Positions 1-8,800 of a stretch of DNA of 39,566 nucleotides are shown here, piece by piece. Both the position numbers and the translations under genes were made by a program. The stretch comes from DASTPP01 sp035762175 (GTDB lineage Bacteria > Myxococcota_A > Polyangia > Polyangiales > Polyangiaceae), in NCBI GenBank assembly GCA_035762175.1, contig DASTPP010000025.1, forward strand, positions 1 through 39,566. The letters are read 5' to 3'. Every line of letters starts with the position of its first letter. Position 1 is the stretch's first letter. The notes beneath the pieces are model-generated. The model did no database searches. It was given only the letters and a program-made list of their open reading frames with translations, and had not been told where the DNA came from.

Positions 1-114
1 CATCGACCGCCGACCCGGGCCCGCGGGCGGCCCGAGCGCATCGACCGCCGGCCCGGGCCCGCGGGCGGCCCGGGCGCATCGACCACCGGCCCGGGCCCGC
101 GGGCGGCCCGAGCG
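1..114. repeat. 38-bp tandem repeat, three copies
   Basis: Three copies start at 1, 39 and 77, each opening with CATCGACC and containing the run CCCGGGCCCGCGGGCGGCCC. They differ at a few positions only. The array may continue left of the window. It lies downstream of the lipoprotein gene ending at 173 and no gene is evident in it. The palindromic CCCGGGCCCGCGGG core could fold, so it may also serve as a transcript end. Confidence 0.85.
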
Positions 115-172
115 CCCCGTCGAGGCCCCGGCCGGGCACCCCACGCCCGCCGGGCCGCGGGCGGCCCCCGGC

Positions 173-643
173 TCAGCGGATCGGGCCGATCGTGTCGGGC
201 ACGAACAGAAACTCTTCGATCGACATCTGCCCCGGCACGCGGAAGTCGAACGCGTTCAGCCGCTGCTCGGCGTTGCCGATCTCGGAGATGCGGGTCGCGA
301 TGGGGCCGGCCTTGACGACGCGGTCGGTGAAGAAGACGAGCACCCGCGCCCGCCCCTCGGCGTTCGGCACGTGGTACTTCACGCCGCCGACCGGCTTGCC
401 CGCCTCGCAGGGTATCGACTCGAGCGCCTCGGTCTGCGTTAAGAGGCGCACGAGGCCCGTCGCCGATACCGTGAAGACCAGGCAATAGGGGTATTGCCCC
501 TCGCGCGGCACGATCTCGATCTCGGCCCCCCCGACCTTGCGCATCTCGGCGCGCGAAGCGACCTTCGCCGGGCCCTCTTCGGGCTTGGTCGAGCAACCGC
601 TGAGCAGGCCCGCGAGCAGGGCAATCAAAGCGAAGTGGCGCAT
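173..643 (-). CDS. small lipoprotein of unknown function
   Basis: The 156-residue product starts with a short basic N-terminus and a hydrophobic stretch ending in the lipobox LLSGC, so it should be lipid-anchored after signal peptidase II cleavage. The ATG at 643 is preferred over an upstream start because it begins directly at this signal (MRHFALIALLAG). The mature part (about 140 residues) has two cysteines near residues 54 and 79 and a YHVPNAEGRARVLVFFTD stretch that looks like a beta-rich fold; no family is recognised. It lies 13 bp after the stop of the 2OG-Fe(II) oxygenase gene, on the same strand, so the two are probably cotranscribed. Function unknown. Confidence 0.8.
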   Translation of the reverse strand: MRHFALIALLAGLLSGCSTKPEEGPAKVASRAEMRKVGGAEIEIVPREGQYPYCLVFTVSATGLVRLLTQTEALESIPCEAGKPVGGVKYHVPNAEGRARVLVFFTDRVVKAGPIATRISEIGNAEQRLNAFDFRVPGQMSIEEFLFVPDTIGPIR

Positions 644-656
644 GACAATGGGTAGG

Positions 657-1691
657 CTACACCGGCGCGCCCCGCTCGGCACGCCCGACGGGCGCCCGCG
701 CCGCGCCCGCGCCCGCGGCCGCCCCGCCCGCCGGGCTAGCCGCCCCGTCCGGCGGCGGCACCCGGGCCCGCCCTTCGGCCGCCTCGATCGGCACGATGAC
801 GCGCGCCCGCCGCCCCGGCGCCGGCCAGCGCAGCGACGCGAGCAGGTCGGCGAAGGCCCGGCCCACCCGCGCGGGCTCGCCGGCCCGGGCCTCGACCGCG
901 ACCAGCGTGTTGAGCGCCTCGTCGACGGCCCTGGGCTCGCCCCGGGGCGAGAGCTCGACGCGCAAGGTGACGAGCCCCTCGAGCCCCGCGGGCCCCGGCC
1001 CCCGCCCCGACGCGGACGCGAGCGCGTCGTTGACGAGTGCGCCGAGCTCGGCCGCCTCGAGCCCGTCCGGGCACACGCACCCGGCCGCGCTCAGCCAGCC
1101 CTGCACCGCCACGCGCGCCCGCCGAGGGTCGCGCGGCCCCTCGACCCGCCGCACCGCGTGCGGCAGCCGGCTGTCGAAGGCGAGCAGGCGGTCGTAGCGG
1201 TTCGCGATCTCGTCGAACAGCGGATCGTGCCCGCGCTCGGCGCGGTGCGCCCCGTGCCGCCAGTAGGCGAGCAGCTCGGGGCGCGCGAGCAGCGTCTCGC
1301 CGCCCGTGAAGGCGGGCGTGGCGGGCCGCGAGAGGCCGTAGGTGAACGCGAACGCGCCGTTGGCGGTGTCACGATGAATGCCCTGGTACTCGCCGTCGAG
1401 GAAGAAGCTGAGCCAGGGCGGCTCCTCGAGGCGCGAGAGCCCGAGCGACGACGACGCCCACGCGACGAGCCGCCGCTCGAAGGCGCCGAAGACGTCGGGC
1501 GGGAAGAACGCGCGCGCGGGCGTGCGGTGGTGCGAAAACTGCCCCGGCACGTGCCAGTACTCCCAGACCGCGGGGTCGGGCGCGGGCGGCGCGCGCCGCC
1601 GCGAGCGCGCGTCGTAGGCGGCGCGCAGGCGGGCCGCGCCGGCGAAGAAATGGTCGACGACCAGGTAGTGGCGCTCGGCTCCGTCCGCCAT
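657..1691 (-). CDS. 2-oxoglutarate/Fe(II)-dependent oxygenase with C-terminal extension
   Basis: The 344-residue protein carries the hallmarks of the 2OG-Fe(II) oxygenase double-stranded beta-helix: an HxD pair at H106/D108 (GIHRDTANGAF), a distal iron ligand H178 in FDSRLPHAVRRV, and an arginine near 191-193 in RARVAVQGW that would bind 2-oxoglutarate. GGETLL at about 130 is a usual connecting strand. Residues 1-200 therefore look like a complete prolyl-hydroxylase-like domain. Residues about 205-345 form an extra part: LVTLRVELSPRGEP followed by LRWPAPGRRARVIVPI resembles the C-terminal domain of AgmX/PglI-type or TonB-like proteins, and the last 40 residues are Ala/Gly/Pro-rich. The substrate cannot be told. 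The next gene downstream is the lipoprotein at 173-643. ATG start at 1691. Confidence 0.85.
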   Translation of the reverse strand: MADGAERHYLVVDHFFAGAARLRAAYDARSRRRAPPAPDPAVWEYWHVPGQFSHHRTPARAFFPPDVFGAFERRLVAWASSSLGLSRLEEPPWLSFFLDGEYQGIHRDTANGAFAFTYGLSRPATPAFTGGETLLARPELLAYWRHGAHRAERGHDPLFDEIANRYDRLLAFDSRLPHAVRRVEGPRDPRRARVAVQGWLSAAGCVCPDGLEAAELGALVNDALASASGRGPGPAGLEGLVTLRVELSPRGEPRAVDEALNTLVAVEARAGEPARVGRAFADLLASLRWPAPGRRARVIVPIEAAEGRARVPPPDGAASPAGGAAAGAGAARAPVGRAERGAPV

Positions 1692-1755
1692 GGCGCCGCC
1701 CTTATACCCGCGCCGGCCCCGGCCGCGAGCGCGGGCGCGCGAGGCCCCGGCCCGC

Positions 1756-1833
1756 GCCCGGGGCGCACCCTGCGGTGGCGCCCGGCTCCGGACCGCCCGG
1801 GGCGCACTCTGCGGTGGCGCCCGGCTCCCGGCG
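1756..1833. repeat. 39-bp direct repeat, two copies
   Basis: Copies start at 1756 and 1795 (GCCCGGGGCGCACC/TCTGCGG...) and differ by a C/T at 1769 versus 1808 and near their 3' ends. They lie in the 158-bp region between the divergent oxygenase and LEA14-like genes, so they sit inside the shared promoter region. Confidence 0.8.
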
Positions 1834-1849
1834 CGGTCAATGATGCCCC

Positions 1850-2383
1850 ATGGCTCGCCCCGCCACGACGGCCTCCCCGCTCCGCCCCTGCCGCCTGCCC
1901 CGACGGGCCGCCCTCGCGCTCGCCCTCGGCGCCCTCGGCGCGGCCGCCTGCTCGCCCGACCCGCCGCGGCTGACGCCCCAGCTCGTCCAGGTCACCGACG
2001 TCTCGCCCACGGGGCTCGGCCTGCGCGTGCAGCTCGACGCCTACAACCCCAACGGCGTCACGCTCTCGGTGCGCTCGCTGAGCGCGCGCGTCACGCTCGC
2101 GGGCCGGGTCGACCTCGGCTCGGCCGAGCTGCCCGGCGGCGCCTCGCTCGCGCCCAAGGCCCACACCCCCATCGTCACCGACCTGAAGCTGCCCTGGCGC
2201 AACGCCGCCGAGGTCGCCGCCGTCGCCGCCACCCAGGCGAGCGCCCCGTACCGCATCGACGGCACGGTGAAGGTCGGCGGCGAGAGCCTCAACGTCGAGC
2301 TGCCCTTTCAGCTCCAGGGCGTGCTCACGCGCGATCAGCTCTTGCGCGCGGGCCTGCGCGGGCTGACCGGCTTCGGGCCCTAG
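1850..2383 (+). CDS. LEA14-like (WHy domain) lipoprotein
   Basis: The 177-residue product has a twin-arginine-flanked hydrophobic signal ending in the lipobox LGAAAC (Cys at about 34), so it is a predicted lipoprotein. The mature part matches the LEA type 2 / WHy pattern: a first strand PQLVQVTDVSPTGLGLRVQL, the hallmark YNPNGVTLSVRSL (an N-P-N/N-x turn in place of the usual NPN), a repeated strand DLGSAELPGG, then LELPF-type strands NVELPFQLQGVL. Such domains are small immunoglobulin-like beta sandwiches linked to stress tolerance; the role here is unknown. The gene stands alone, divergent from the oxygenase. The TAG stop is the first base triplet of a 20-bp sequence found again at 39481. 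Confidence 0.8.
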   Translation: MARPATTASPLRPCRLPRRAALALALGALGAAACSPDPPRLTPQLVQVTDVSPTGLGLRVQLDAYNPNGVTLSVRSLSARVTLAGRVDLGSAELPGGASLAPKAHTPIVTDLKLPWRNAAEVAAVAATQASAPYRIDGTVKVGGESLNVELPFQLQGVLTRDQLLRAGLRGLTGFGP

Positions 2384-2400
2384 GCTCTGTCGGGCGAAGG
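2381..2400 (+). repeat. dispersed 20-mer, copy 1
   Basis: TAGGCTCTGTCGGGCGAAGG here matches 19 of 20 positions with the sequence at 39481-39500 (A instead of G at position 14). The copy starts on the stop codon of the LEA14-like gene. It could be an end of a mobile or repetitive element; no transposase or matching inverted end is visible. Confidence 0.5.
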
Positions 2401-2717
2401 CTCCCGTCGCCCGGCGGCGGAGACCCGGGCGGGTTCTCTGCCGAGCTCGATTCGGTCGATCTCGTGCCGCCCGGCCGAAGCCCGAACAGACTGCGGGCGG
2501 CACGCGGGGGCCCTCGTCGGCCGCACGCTCAGCGCAGGTCGAAGGCAAGGTGAGCTGGGCCTTAAGGTAGGGGCGGCTCGCCCCTCGCCCCCTCTCCGCC
2601 CCCCCGCCGGGCCGGGCCGGCAGGTCAAAATCGCTTGACGGTAGCGGTCTCGCGACCCCCTACACTAACGTACCTAATGTTGCCGCCTCTTGCGCCCGCC
2701 ACGACGAAGCGCGACGG
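2384..2717. other. intergenic region upstream of the Ser/Thr kinase
   Basis: This 334-bp stretch holds no convincing gene. The first 20 bp belong to a dispersed repeat. Bases 2570-2600 are a G/C tract. The last 80 bp are less GC-rich and contain the only promoter-like sequences, consistent with a start site for the kinase gene. Confidence 0.6.
2635..2666 (+). promoter_or_regulatory. weak promoter candidate of the kinase gene
   Basis: TTGACG at 2635-2640 matches a sigma-70 -35 box well and TACACT at 2661-2666 is a fair -10 box. The 20-bp spacer is longer than the usual 16-18 bp, so one of the boxes may be fortuitous. It stands about 50 bp before the start codon in a local dip of GC content. 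Confidence 0.25.
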
Positions 2718-4796
2718 ATGGGCGACTCGGCGGCGGGCGCCGCCGACCTACGCGCCTCGAGAATTGCGATGCTAGACGCCCCGGGCCGGCCCGACCAGCG
2801 CATCACTCTCGGCCGCTACGACCTGCTCGCCCAGCTCGGCCGCGGGGGCATGGCCGACGTCTACCTCGCCGTCGCGGGCGGGCTCGCGGGCTTTCAGAAG
2901 CTCTCGGTGCTCAAGGTGCTGCGCCCGCACGTCGCGCAGGACGAAGAGTCGCTCACGATGTTCCTCGACGAGGCGCGGCTGTCGGCCAACTTCAGCCACC
3001 CGAACGTGGTGCACACCCACGGCGTCGAGCAAGAGGGGGACCTGCACTACATCGTGATGGAGTACCTCGAGGGCCGCTCGCTCGCGCAGCTCGAGGCCGA
3101 GCAGCCCGACCTGCCGCTGCCGCTGCGCCTGCGCGCGCTCGCCGACGCGCTGCACGGGCTGCACTACGCGCACGAGCTGACCGACCTCTCGGGCCAGTCG
3201 TACAACGTCGTGCACCGCGACGTCAGCCCGCAGAACATCTTCGTCACCTACGGCGGGCGCTCGAAGATCGTCGACTTCGGCGTGGCCAAGGCCCGCCACG
3301 CGCTCTCGCAGACGCGCCAGGGCACGTACAAGGGCAAGCTGCGCTACATGGCGCCCGAGCAGCTCACGGGCGAGGCGATCGACCGGCGGGCCGACGTCTT
3401 CTCGGCCGGCGCCGTGCTCTGGGCCGCGCTGACCGGCCGCCGCCTCTGGGAGGGCCTCGACCAGTACGCCATCATGCACCGGCTCACCTCGCGCGAGCCC
3501 GTCCCGCGCCCGGGCGAGGTGCTCGAGGGCGTGCCCGCCGCGCTCGACGCGGCGTGCGCGAAGGCGCTCGCGTTCGACCCGCGCGCCCGCTTCGCGACCG
3601 CGGCCGAGTTCGCCGCCGTGATCGAGACGCACCTCGGGGCCTGGGGCACGGCGGGCAGCCACCGCGCCGTGGGCCGCTACCTCGACGAGCGCTACGCCGA
3701 CATGCGCAAGCGCTTCCGCGCCGCCGTCGACGCGCGCCTGCGCCTGCTGCGCGACGCGCCCGTCAGCGTCCCGCTCGCGCGCGGCTCGAGCGTCCCCTCG
3801 AGCGCGCCGCCGGCGGCGCCCCCCGTCGCCCCGAGCGCCCCGCCGGGCGCGCCGAGCGCCCCGCCGGGCGGCCCGCCCCCCCGCGGCCCGGGCGCGGCGT
3901 CGAGCCACCCGCCCGCGCCCGGCGGCTCCCTGTCGGCCCGTTCGGCCGCGGCGTCGAGCCACCCACCCGCGCCCGGCGGCTCCCTGTCGGCCCGTCCGGC
4001 CGCGGCGTCGAGCCACCCACCCGCACCCGGCGGCCCCCCGTCGGCCCGCCCGACCGCGCCCCCGAGCGACACGCGCCCGCCCCCGGGCCCCGTCGAGGCG
4101 CCGCCCCTCGCCGCCGGCCCGCGCGGCCGCGTGGCCACGTTGCCGGTCCACCCGAGCTTCGACGCGGCGCCCGAATCGACCGGGTTGACCCCCTCGCGCC
4201 TCTTCATGCCGACGGACATCCCGCAGCTGCCGCCGCGGGCGCCCACGCCCCCGCCCGACTTCGCCCCGAGCCCCCCGCCCGCCCCCCGCGCGCCGTCGGC
4301 GCCGCCCGCGCCCACGCGCCGCTCATTCGCCCCCTACGTCCTGATCGCCCTCTTCGCCCTCGCCGCCGTCCTCGCCCCTTGGTGGCCTCGCCTCTGGCCC
4401 CGCGTGCAGGCGGCGATGCCGAAGGCCCCGCCGCTCGCCCGCGTCTCGCTCCCCGGCGCCTCGCAGACCGCCCCGCCCCCCGCCGCCGGCGCGCCCGCGG
4501 GGCCCGCTGCCGCCGACTCGGGGCCCGCCGGCGCCGCCTCCGCGCTCGCGCCGCAGCCCCAGGCGACCGCCGCGGCCTCGACGACGTCCGCGGCCTCGGC
4601 GGCGCTCGCGGCCTCGGAGGCGCTCGCGGGCTCGGCGACGTCCGCGGCCTCGGCGGCGCTCGCGGGCTCGGCGGCGCTCACGGGTTCGGCGGCGCCCGCG
4701 AGTTCGGCCGCGCTCGCGGGCTCGGCGGCGCCCTCGGCCTCGGCGGCGCCCGTTCTGCCGCCGCGCGGGGCACGGCACCGGCGGCGCGCGCCCTGA
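2718..4796 (+). CDS. membrane-anchored Ser/Thr protein kinase (PknB-like)
   Basis: A 692-residue Hanks-type kinase. Residues about 34-315 form the catalytic domain: glycine loop LGRGGMADVY (40-49), ATP-binding lysine K66 in VLKVL, partner E85, catalytic loop HRDVSPQN (166-173), DFG at 186-188 and APE at 212-214; all key residues are present, so it should be active. A long Ala/Pro/Ser linker follows (about 350-530) with three 18-residue repeats. One membrane helix lies near 536-556 (YVLIALFALAAVLAPWW) and the outer tail is Ala/Ser/Gly repeats rich in SAASAALAGS. The kinase domain is thus cytoplasmic and the tail periplasmic. Myxobacteria hold many such kinases for development and stress signalling; no substrate is suggested here. 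The second ATG at 2769 is an alternative start. It is transcribed towards the SCO1 gene. Confidence 0.93.
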   Translation: MGDSAAGAADLRASRIAMLDAPGRPDQRITLGRYDLLAQLGRGGMADVYLAVAGGLAGFQKLSVLKVLRPHVAQDEESLTMFLDEARLSANFSHPNVVHTHGVEQEGDLHYIVMEYLEGRSLAQLEAEQPDLPLPLRLRALADALHGLHYAHELTDLSGQSYNVVHRDVSPQNIFVTYGGRSKIVDFGVAKARHALSQTRQGTYKGKLRYMAPEQLTGEAIDRRADVFSAGAVLWAALTGRRLWEGLDQYAIMHRLTSREPVPRPGEVLEGVPAALDAACAKALAFDPRARFATAAEFAAVIETHLGAWGTAGSHRAVGRYLDERYADMRKRFRAAVDARLRLLRDAPVSVPLARGSSVPSSAPPAAPPVAPSAPPGAPSAPPGGPPPRGPGAASSHPPAPGGSLSARSAAASSHPPAPGGSLSARPAAASSHPPAPGGPPSARPTAPPSDTRPPPGPVEAPPLAAGPRGRVATLPVHPSFDAAPESTGLTPSRLFMPTDIPQLPPRAPTPPPDFAPSPPPAPRAPSAPPAPTRRSFAPYVLIALFALAAVLAPWWPRLWPRVQAAMPKAPPLARVSLPGASQTAPPPAAGAPAGPAAADSGPAGAASALAPQPQATAAASTTSAASAALAASEALAGSATSAASAALAGSAALTGSAAPASSAALAGSAAPSASAAPVLPPRGARHRRRAP
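3894..4055 (+). repeat. 54-bp in-frame tandem repeat in the kinase linker
   Basis: Three 54-bp units encode 18-residue repeats of the form AASSHPPAPGGSLSARSA, the third diverging at GGPPSARPT. The repeat lies wholly within the unstructured linker between the kinase domain and the membrane helix, so copy number could alter linker length without affecting catalysis. Confidence 0.9.
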
Positions 4797-4824
4797 TCGT
4801 GGTACGAACAAAGGAAGGGGCGCT

Positions 4825-4840
4825 CCCGGCGAGGGCCGGG
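4825..4840. terminator. hairpin between convergent genes
   Basis: CCCGGC, loop GAGG, GCCGGG form a perfect 6-bp stem in the 47-bp gap between the convergent kinase and SCO1 genes. No T-run follows, so termination in either direction is inferred from position. Confidence 0.35.
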
Positions 4841-4843
4841 CGT

Positions 4844-5419
4844 TCAGCCGCGTCGGTCGAGCTCGCCGAGCACGCGCAAGAGCTCTTGCGAGGGCGGAAA
4901 GTCAACGCTGCGCATCGTGAGCCGGGCGCGCCGGTCGAAGAAGTAGACCTGGGCGGTGTGGCGATCGGGGCCGTTGGTGCGCGACCGTAGAAAGGTGAGC
5001 AGCCTGTCGAGGCCCGGCGCGTCGGGGCGGGCGGCGCGCCAGCGGGGGCGGGGGCCGAAGCGGGCCATCCAGGCGGTCAGGGCTTTCGGGTCGTCGCGGG
5101 CCGGGTCGATGGAGATCGAGAGCCATTGGGCCGCGCCGATGCGGTCGCCCAGATCTTTGGCCGCGGCGGCGAACACCGCGCCTTGAATCGGGCAGGTCAT
5201 GGTGCAGCTCGTGAAGATGAGCTGCAACGCCGTGACGCGGTCGGCGAGCGCCTTGGCCAGGGTCGTCGTCGTGCCGTCGTGCATGGTCAGCTCGACGCTC
5301 GGCGGGGCCTCGGGGGGCGAGACCACGCCCGCGCTGTCGTGCGCGCGCGCCGGGGCGGACGACCCGAGGCAGGCCCCGGCGGCGAGGGTCTTGAGGGCGT
5401 CGCGGCGGGAGAGCATCAT
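4844..5419 (-). CDS. SCO1/SenC-type copper chaperone
   Basis: The 191-residue product has the thioredoxin-like SCO fold signature: FTSCTMTCPIQG holds the copper-binding CxxxC pair (C72, C76) and the third ligand is H154 in GPDRHTAQVYFFD. SCO proteins deliver copper to cytochrome c oxidase Cu-A and to other exported copper enzymes. The N-terminus SRRDALKTLAAGACLG is a twin-arginine-like signal, possibly with a lipidated Cys. The ATG at 5419 overlaps the TGA of the cytochrome c gene (ATGA), showing translational coupling; a second ATG follows directly at 5416. As the last gene of the copper radical oxidase operon, its likely client is that oxidase rather than a respiratory oxidase, as no cytochrome oxidase gene is near. 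That client is an inference; the SCO assignment is secure. Confidence 0.9.
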   Translation of the reverse strand: MMLSRRDALKTLAAGACLGSSAPARAHDSAGVVSPPEAPPSVELTMHDGTTTTLAKALADRVTALQLIFTSCTMTCPIQGAVFAAAAKDLGDRIGAAQWLSISIDPARDDPKALTAWMARFGPRPRWRAARPDAPGLDRLLTFLRSRTNGPDRHTAQVYFFDRRARLTMRSVDFPPSQELLRVLGELDRRG

Positions 5420-5871
5420 GGCGTCACCAGGTAGGCCCACAGGGCCTCGCAGTCGGCGTCCGAGGCGGCGTAGCGCGGCATCGTCTGGGGTATCATCACG
5501 TGCGCGGGGTCGACGCCGTCGCGCAGCAAGCGACAGAAGCTTCGCGCGTCGTAGCGCGAGGGCGGCCCGCCGCGGCGGGCGACGGGGCGGGTGAGGGCAA
5601 GGGGCCCGAGCTTCGGGGCGAAGGCCTCGATGCCCTCGCGGGGGGGCTCGGCCTCGCGCTGGTGACAGTTGGTGCAGCGCACGGCGTCGGGCGGCAAGGC
5701 CTGGGCGTGGCCGACCATCTTGGCCTCGATCGGCGTCGCGCCCAGAAAGAGCTTTTGCCCTCGGGCCGCGGGCCCGGGCCGGGCGGCGGCGCCCGAGAGC
5801 AGCAGCAGCGACAGCGCCGCGACCGACGCCAGGCCGGCGCCGGCCCGAGCCCGGTGCGTCTTAGAGGCCAT
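5416..5871 (-). CDS. small exported mono-heme cytochrome c
   Basis: The 151-residue protein has a cleavable-type signal (ASVAALSLLLLSGAAA) and one heme-c site, CTNCH at 66-70. MIPQTMPRYAASDADCEALWAYL near the C-terminus supplies a probable axial methionine (M126 or M131) in the usual place for class I cytochromes. It should be a periplasmic or outer-surface electron carrier. Its ATG at 5871 lies inside the end of the giant oxidase gene (11-bp overlap), with AGAGGGAG upstream as ribosome binding site, and its stop overlaps the SCO1 start. It is therefore made together with the di-heme oxidase fusion and is its most likely electron partner. Confidence 0.88.
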   Translation of the reverse strand: MASKTHRARAGAGLASVAALSLLLLSGAAARPGPAARGQKLFLGATPIEAKMVGHAQALPPDAVRCTNCHQREAEPPREGIEAFAPKLGPLALTRPVARRGGPPSRYDARSFCRLLRDGVDPAHVMIPQTMPRYAASDADCEALWAYLVTP

Positions 5872-8800
5872 CGAGCTCCCTCTTGGAGATGGCGACGAAG
5901 CCCGGCGCGCCCGGCGTCTGCCAGCGCAGCCGCATGGTGGCGCCGCCGCCGAACTCTTGGTACTCGACGGTGACGTCGTAGCGCTGCCCGGCCGCCAGCT
6001 CGATCGTCGCGCTGGTGTCGACGGTGGGGGGGTGCGCCGTCCAGTTGTCGACGAGCAGCGCGCCGTTGACCCACACGCGCACGCCGTCGTCGCTGAGCGT
6101 TTGAAAGCGATAGGCGCCGGCGCGGGGGGCGCGAACCTTGCCGACCCAGCGCGCCGAGAAGTTGTCGGCCGGCAGCCCGGCCGCGGGCGAATCGCCCCCC
6201 CAGTCGAAGTCGACGGCCTCGACGCGCGTGAGCGCGGGCGGGCCGGCGAGCGAGTCGTTGGCGTAATACTGGCCGCGCAGGCCCGCGCCGCCGGCGAAGA
6301 GCCGCGCGGTCGGGACGGCCGCGTAGTCGGCCGCGCCGGGGGCGAGCCACTGGAGCTGCATCGCCGCTTGGCCCGCGAGCTCTCGGTATTCGACGGCGAG
6401 CTCGTAGCGTTGGCCGGCGACCAGCCCGAGCGCGGGCGTGACGTCGGCCGTCAGGGGGTGGGCGGCCCAGTGGTCGACGAGCAGCGAGCCGTTGAGCCAG
6501 AGCCGGACGCCATCATCGGAGAGGGTGCGCAGGCGGTAGGTGCCGGTGACGGGGGCCAGCAGCTGGCCCGTCCAGCGGGCCGAGAAGTAGTCGGCGGGCA
6601 GGCCGGGGTCGGGGCTCGCGTCGGCCCAAGAGAAGTCGACGCCCTCGGTGCGCGTCGCGGCCGGCGGGCCGGCCAGGGCGTCGTTGGCGAAGTAGTGGCC
6701 CGTCAGACCGTCGCCCGACGGCGTGAGCCGGTCGGCGGGGACGACGGCGTAGGTCGTCGCGCCGGGCACGAGCCACGACAGGATCGCGACGGCCCCGCCC
6801 GAGCGCTCGTAGTACTCGACGGTGAGGTCGACGTGCTGGCCGGCGGTGAACTCGAGCGGGGCGCTCGTGTCGGTGGTCGGGCTGTGGTCCGTCCAGCGGT
6901 TGATGACGAGGGCGCCGTTGACGCGGACGCGAATGCCGTCATCGGAGAGGGTGCGTAGGCGGTAGGTGCCCGTCGCGGGCGCGATGAGCTGGCCGGCCCA
7001 GCGCACCGAGAAGTCGTCGGCCGGCAGGCCGGCGGCGGGCGCGCCTTGGCCCCACGAGAAGTCGATGTTCTCGAGCCGCGTGAGCGCGGGGGCGCCGCTG
7101 AGCGTGCGGTTCGCGAAGTAGTGGGCGGTGAGCCCCGGCGGCGCGGCGGCGGGGGGCAGCGCCGGCTCGTCGGGGCCGAGCTGTCGCACGAACGCGGCCA
7201 CGCTCGTGACCTCGGCCGCCGACAGGCTCAGGTTCGTGTGGGCGCTGACGGCGGCCTCGAGCGTGGGGGCCGAGCCGTCGTGCAGGTAGGGGGCCGTGGC
7301 CCACGCGTCGCGCAGCGCCGGCGTGTCGAAGCCGGTGAGGGGGCCGCCGAGGCGCGCCCCGCTGCTCGCCTTGAGGGTGCCGACGTCGTGCCGGGCCAGC
7401 GAGCCGCTGTCGCTGAAGTCGCCCCCGCCGTGGCAGTGCGCGCACTGGCCCGCGAAGACGACGCGCCCGGCCTCGGCCTCGGCCGTGAGGGCCCCGGCGG
7501 CCGTGCGGTGCGGCGAGACGTCGGCGCTCGCGAGCGAGTCGACGTAGGCGGCGAGCGCGTCGAGGTCGGCGCTGAGGCCGGCCTTGGGGTCGCCCAGCGG
7601 CTGGGCGCGGGTGCCGACCGCGAGCGCCGCGTCGGCCATCAGCCCGGTGCCTTGGTTGAGGGCGCGGATCTGCGCTTCGAAGTCTTGCGGCTCGTCGAAG
7701 TTGCCCGTCCAGTGGCGGCGCCCGGGCGAGCCGCCGCGCCCGCGCAGGCTGGCGGTGTTGCGCAGGCCTTCGCCCGCGCCGGTGAAGTCCCAGGTGCGCC
7801 CGTCGTGGCCGCCGTCGCGGTGGCAGGCCGCGCAGCTCAGGTAGGCGTCGCGCGCGAGGCGCGTGTCGCGCGCGTCGTAGAAGAGCTGCTTGCCGCGCAG
7901 CACGGCCGGGGCGAGCCGCTCGCTCGCGACGCTGCCGAGGGCGGCCGTCGTCTCGAGGGCGAGCTCGCCGAAGTCGAGCAGGCGCGCGAGCGAGACGACG
8001 GACACCGTGCGGTCCATGAAGTTGTGGACGAACAGGGTGCGCCCGTCGTCCGCGAGGGCGAGGCCTTGGGGGGCGCGGCCGACGTCGTGGCGGAACAGCT
8101 CGCGCTTGCCGGCGGCGTCGACGACGGCGATCTGGCGGCTGGTCTCGAGCGCGACGAACAGGTAGGCGCCGCTCGGGTGGTAGAGCGCGGCGCTCGCCAG
8201 GCCGGCGTTGTCGTGGTCGACGCGGGCCGGGTAGTCTTCGGCCTCGGCGGCGAGGTCGACGCGCGCGCTGATGGCGCGCACCGTGTTCTGAAAGTCGAGG
8301 TTGCGCCCGTCGCGCAGCAGGCCGCGTTGCACGTTGTCTTGCTTCGCGGGCACCCAGGCGCTGAGGCCGTCGGGCGAGACGGCGGGCGCGCCGAGGTAGT
8401 TCGGCACCCCGCGCCCCGACACCGTGGTGTCGGGCTTGTCGCTGTGCCGCAGCGTGATCGCGCGCGTGACGGCCATGGCGGCGGGGTCGACGACCAGCAC
8501 GGCGCCGCCCTGGGGCGCCGGGCCGACGAAGGGCAGCACGTCGGCCGTCGCCTCGCCGGGCTGAAAGCCCGTGATGAAGCGCGCGACGAGCAGCCGGTCT
8601 CCCGCCGCGGTGAGCGCGAGCTCGCGCGGGTTCGCCCCGACCTCGACGCTCGCGCCGGGCTCGCCCGCGCCGGACACCTTGAGCACGCGGCCGAGGGCGT
8701 CGAGGGCGACGTAGGCGCTGCCGTCGGCGCCGTGCACCACGCCGTGGGGGCGGGCGCCGCGGGGCAGCGGCACGGTCTGCACGACGGCCAGCGTCTGCGG

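Noticed and set aside
3692..4315. Gly-rich protein on the minus strand opposite the kinase linker
   Set aside because: It is the antisense of Pro/Ala codons and has no start signal or domain.
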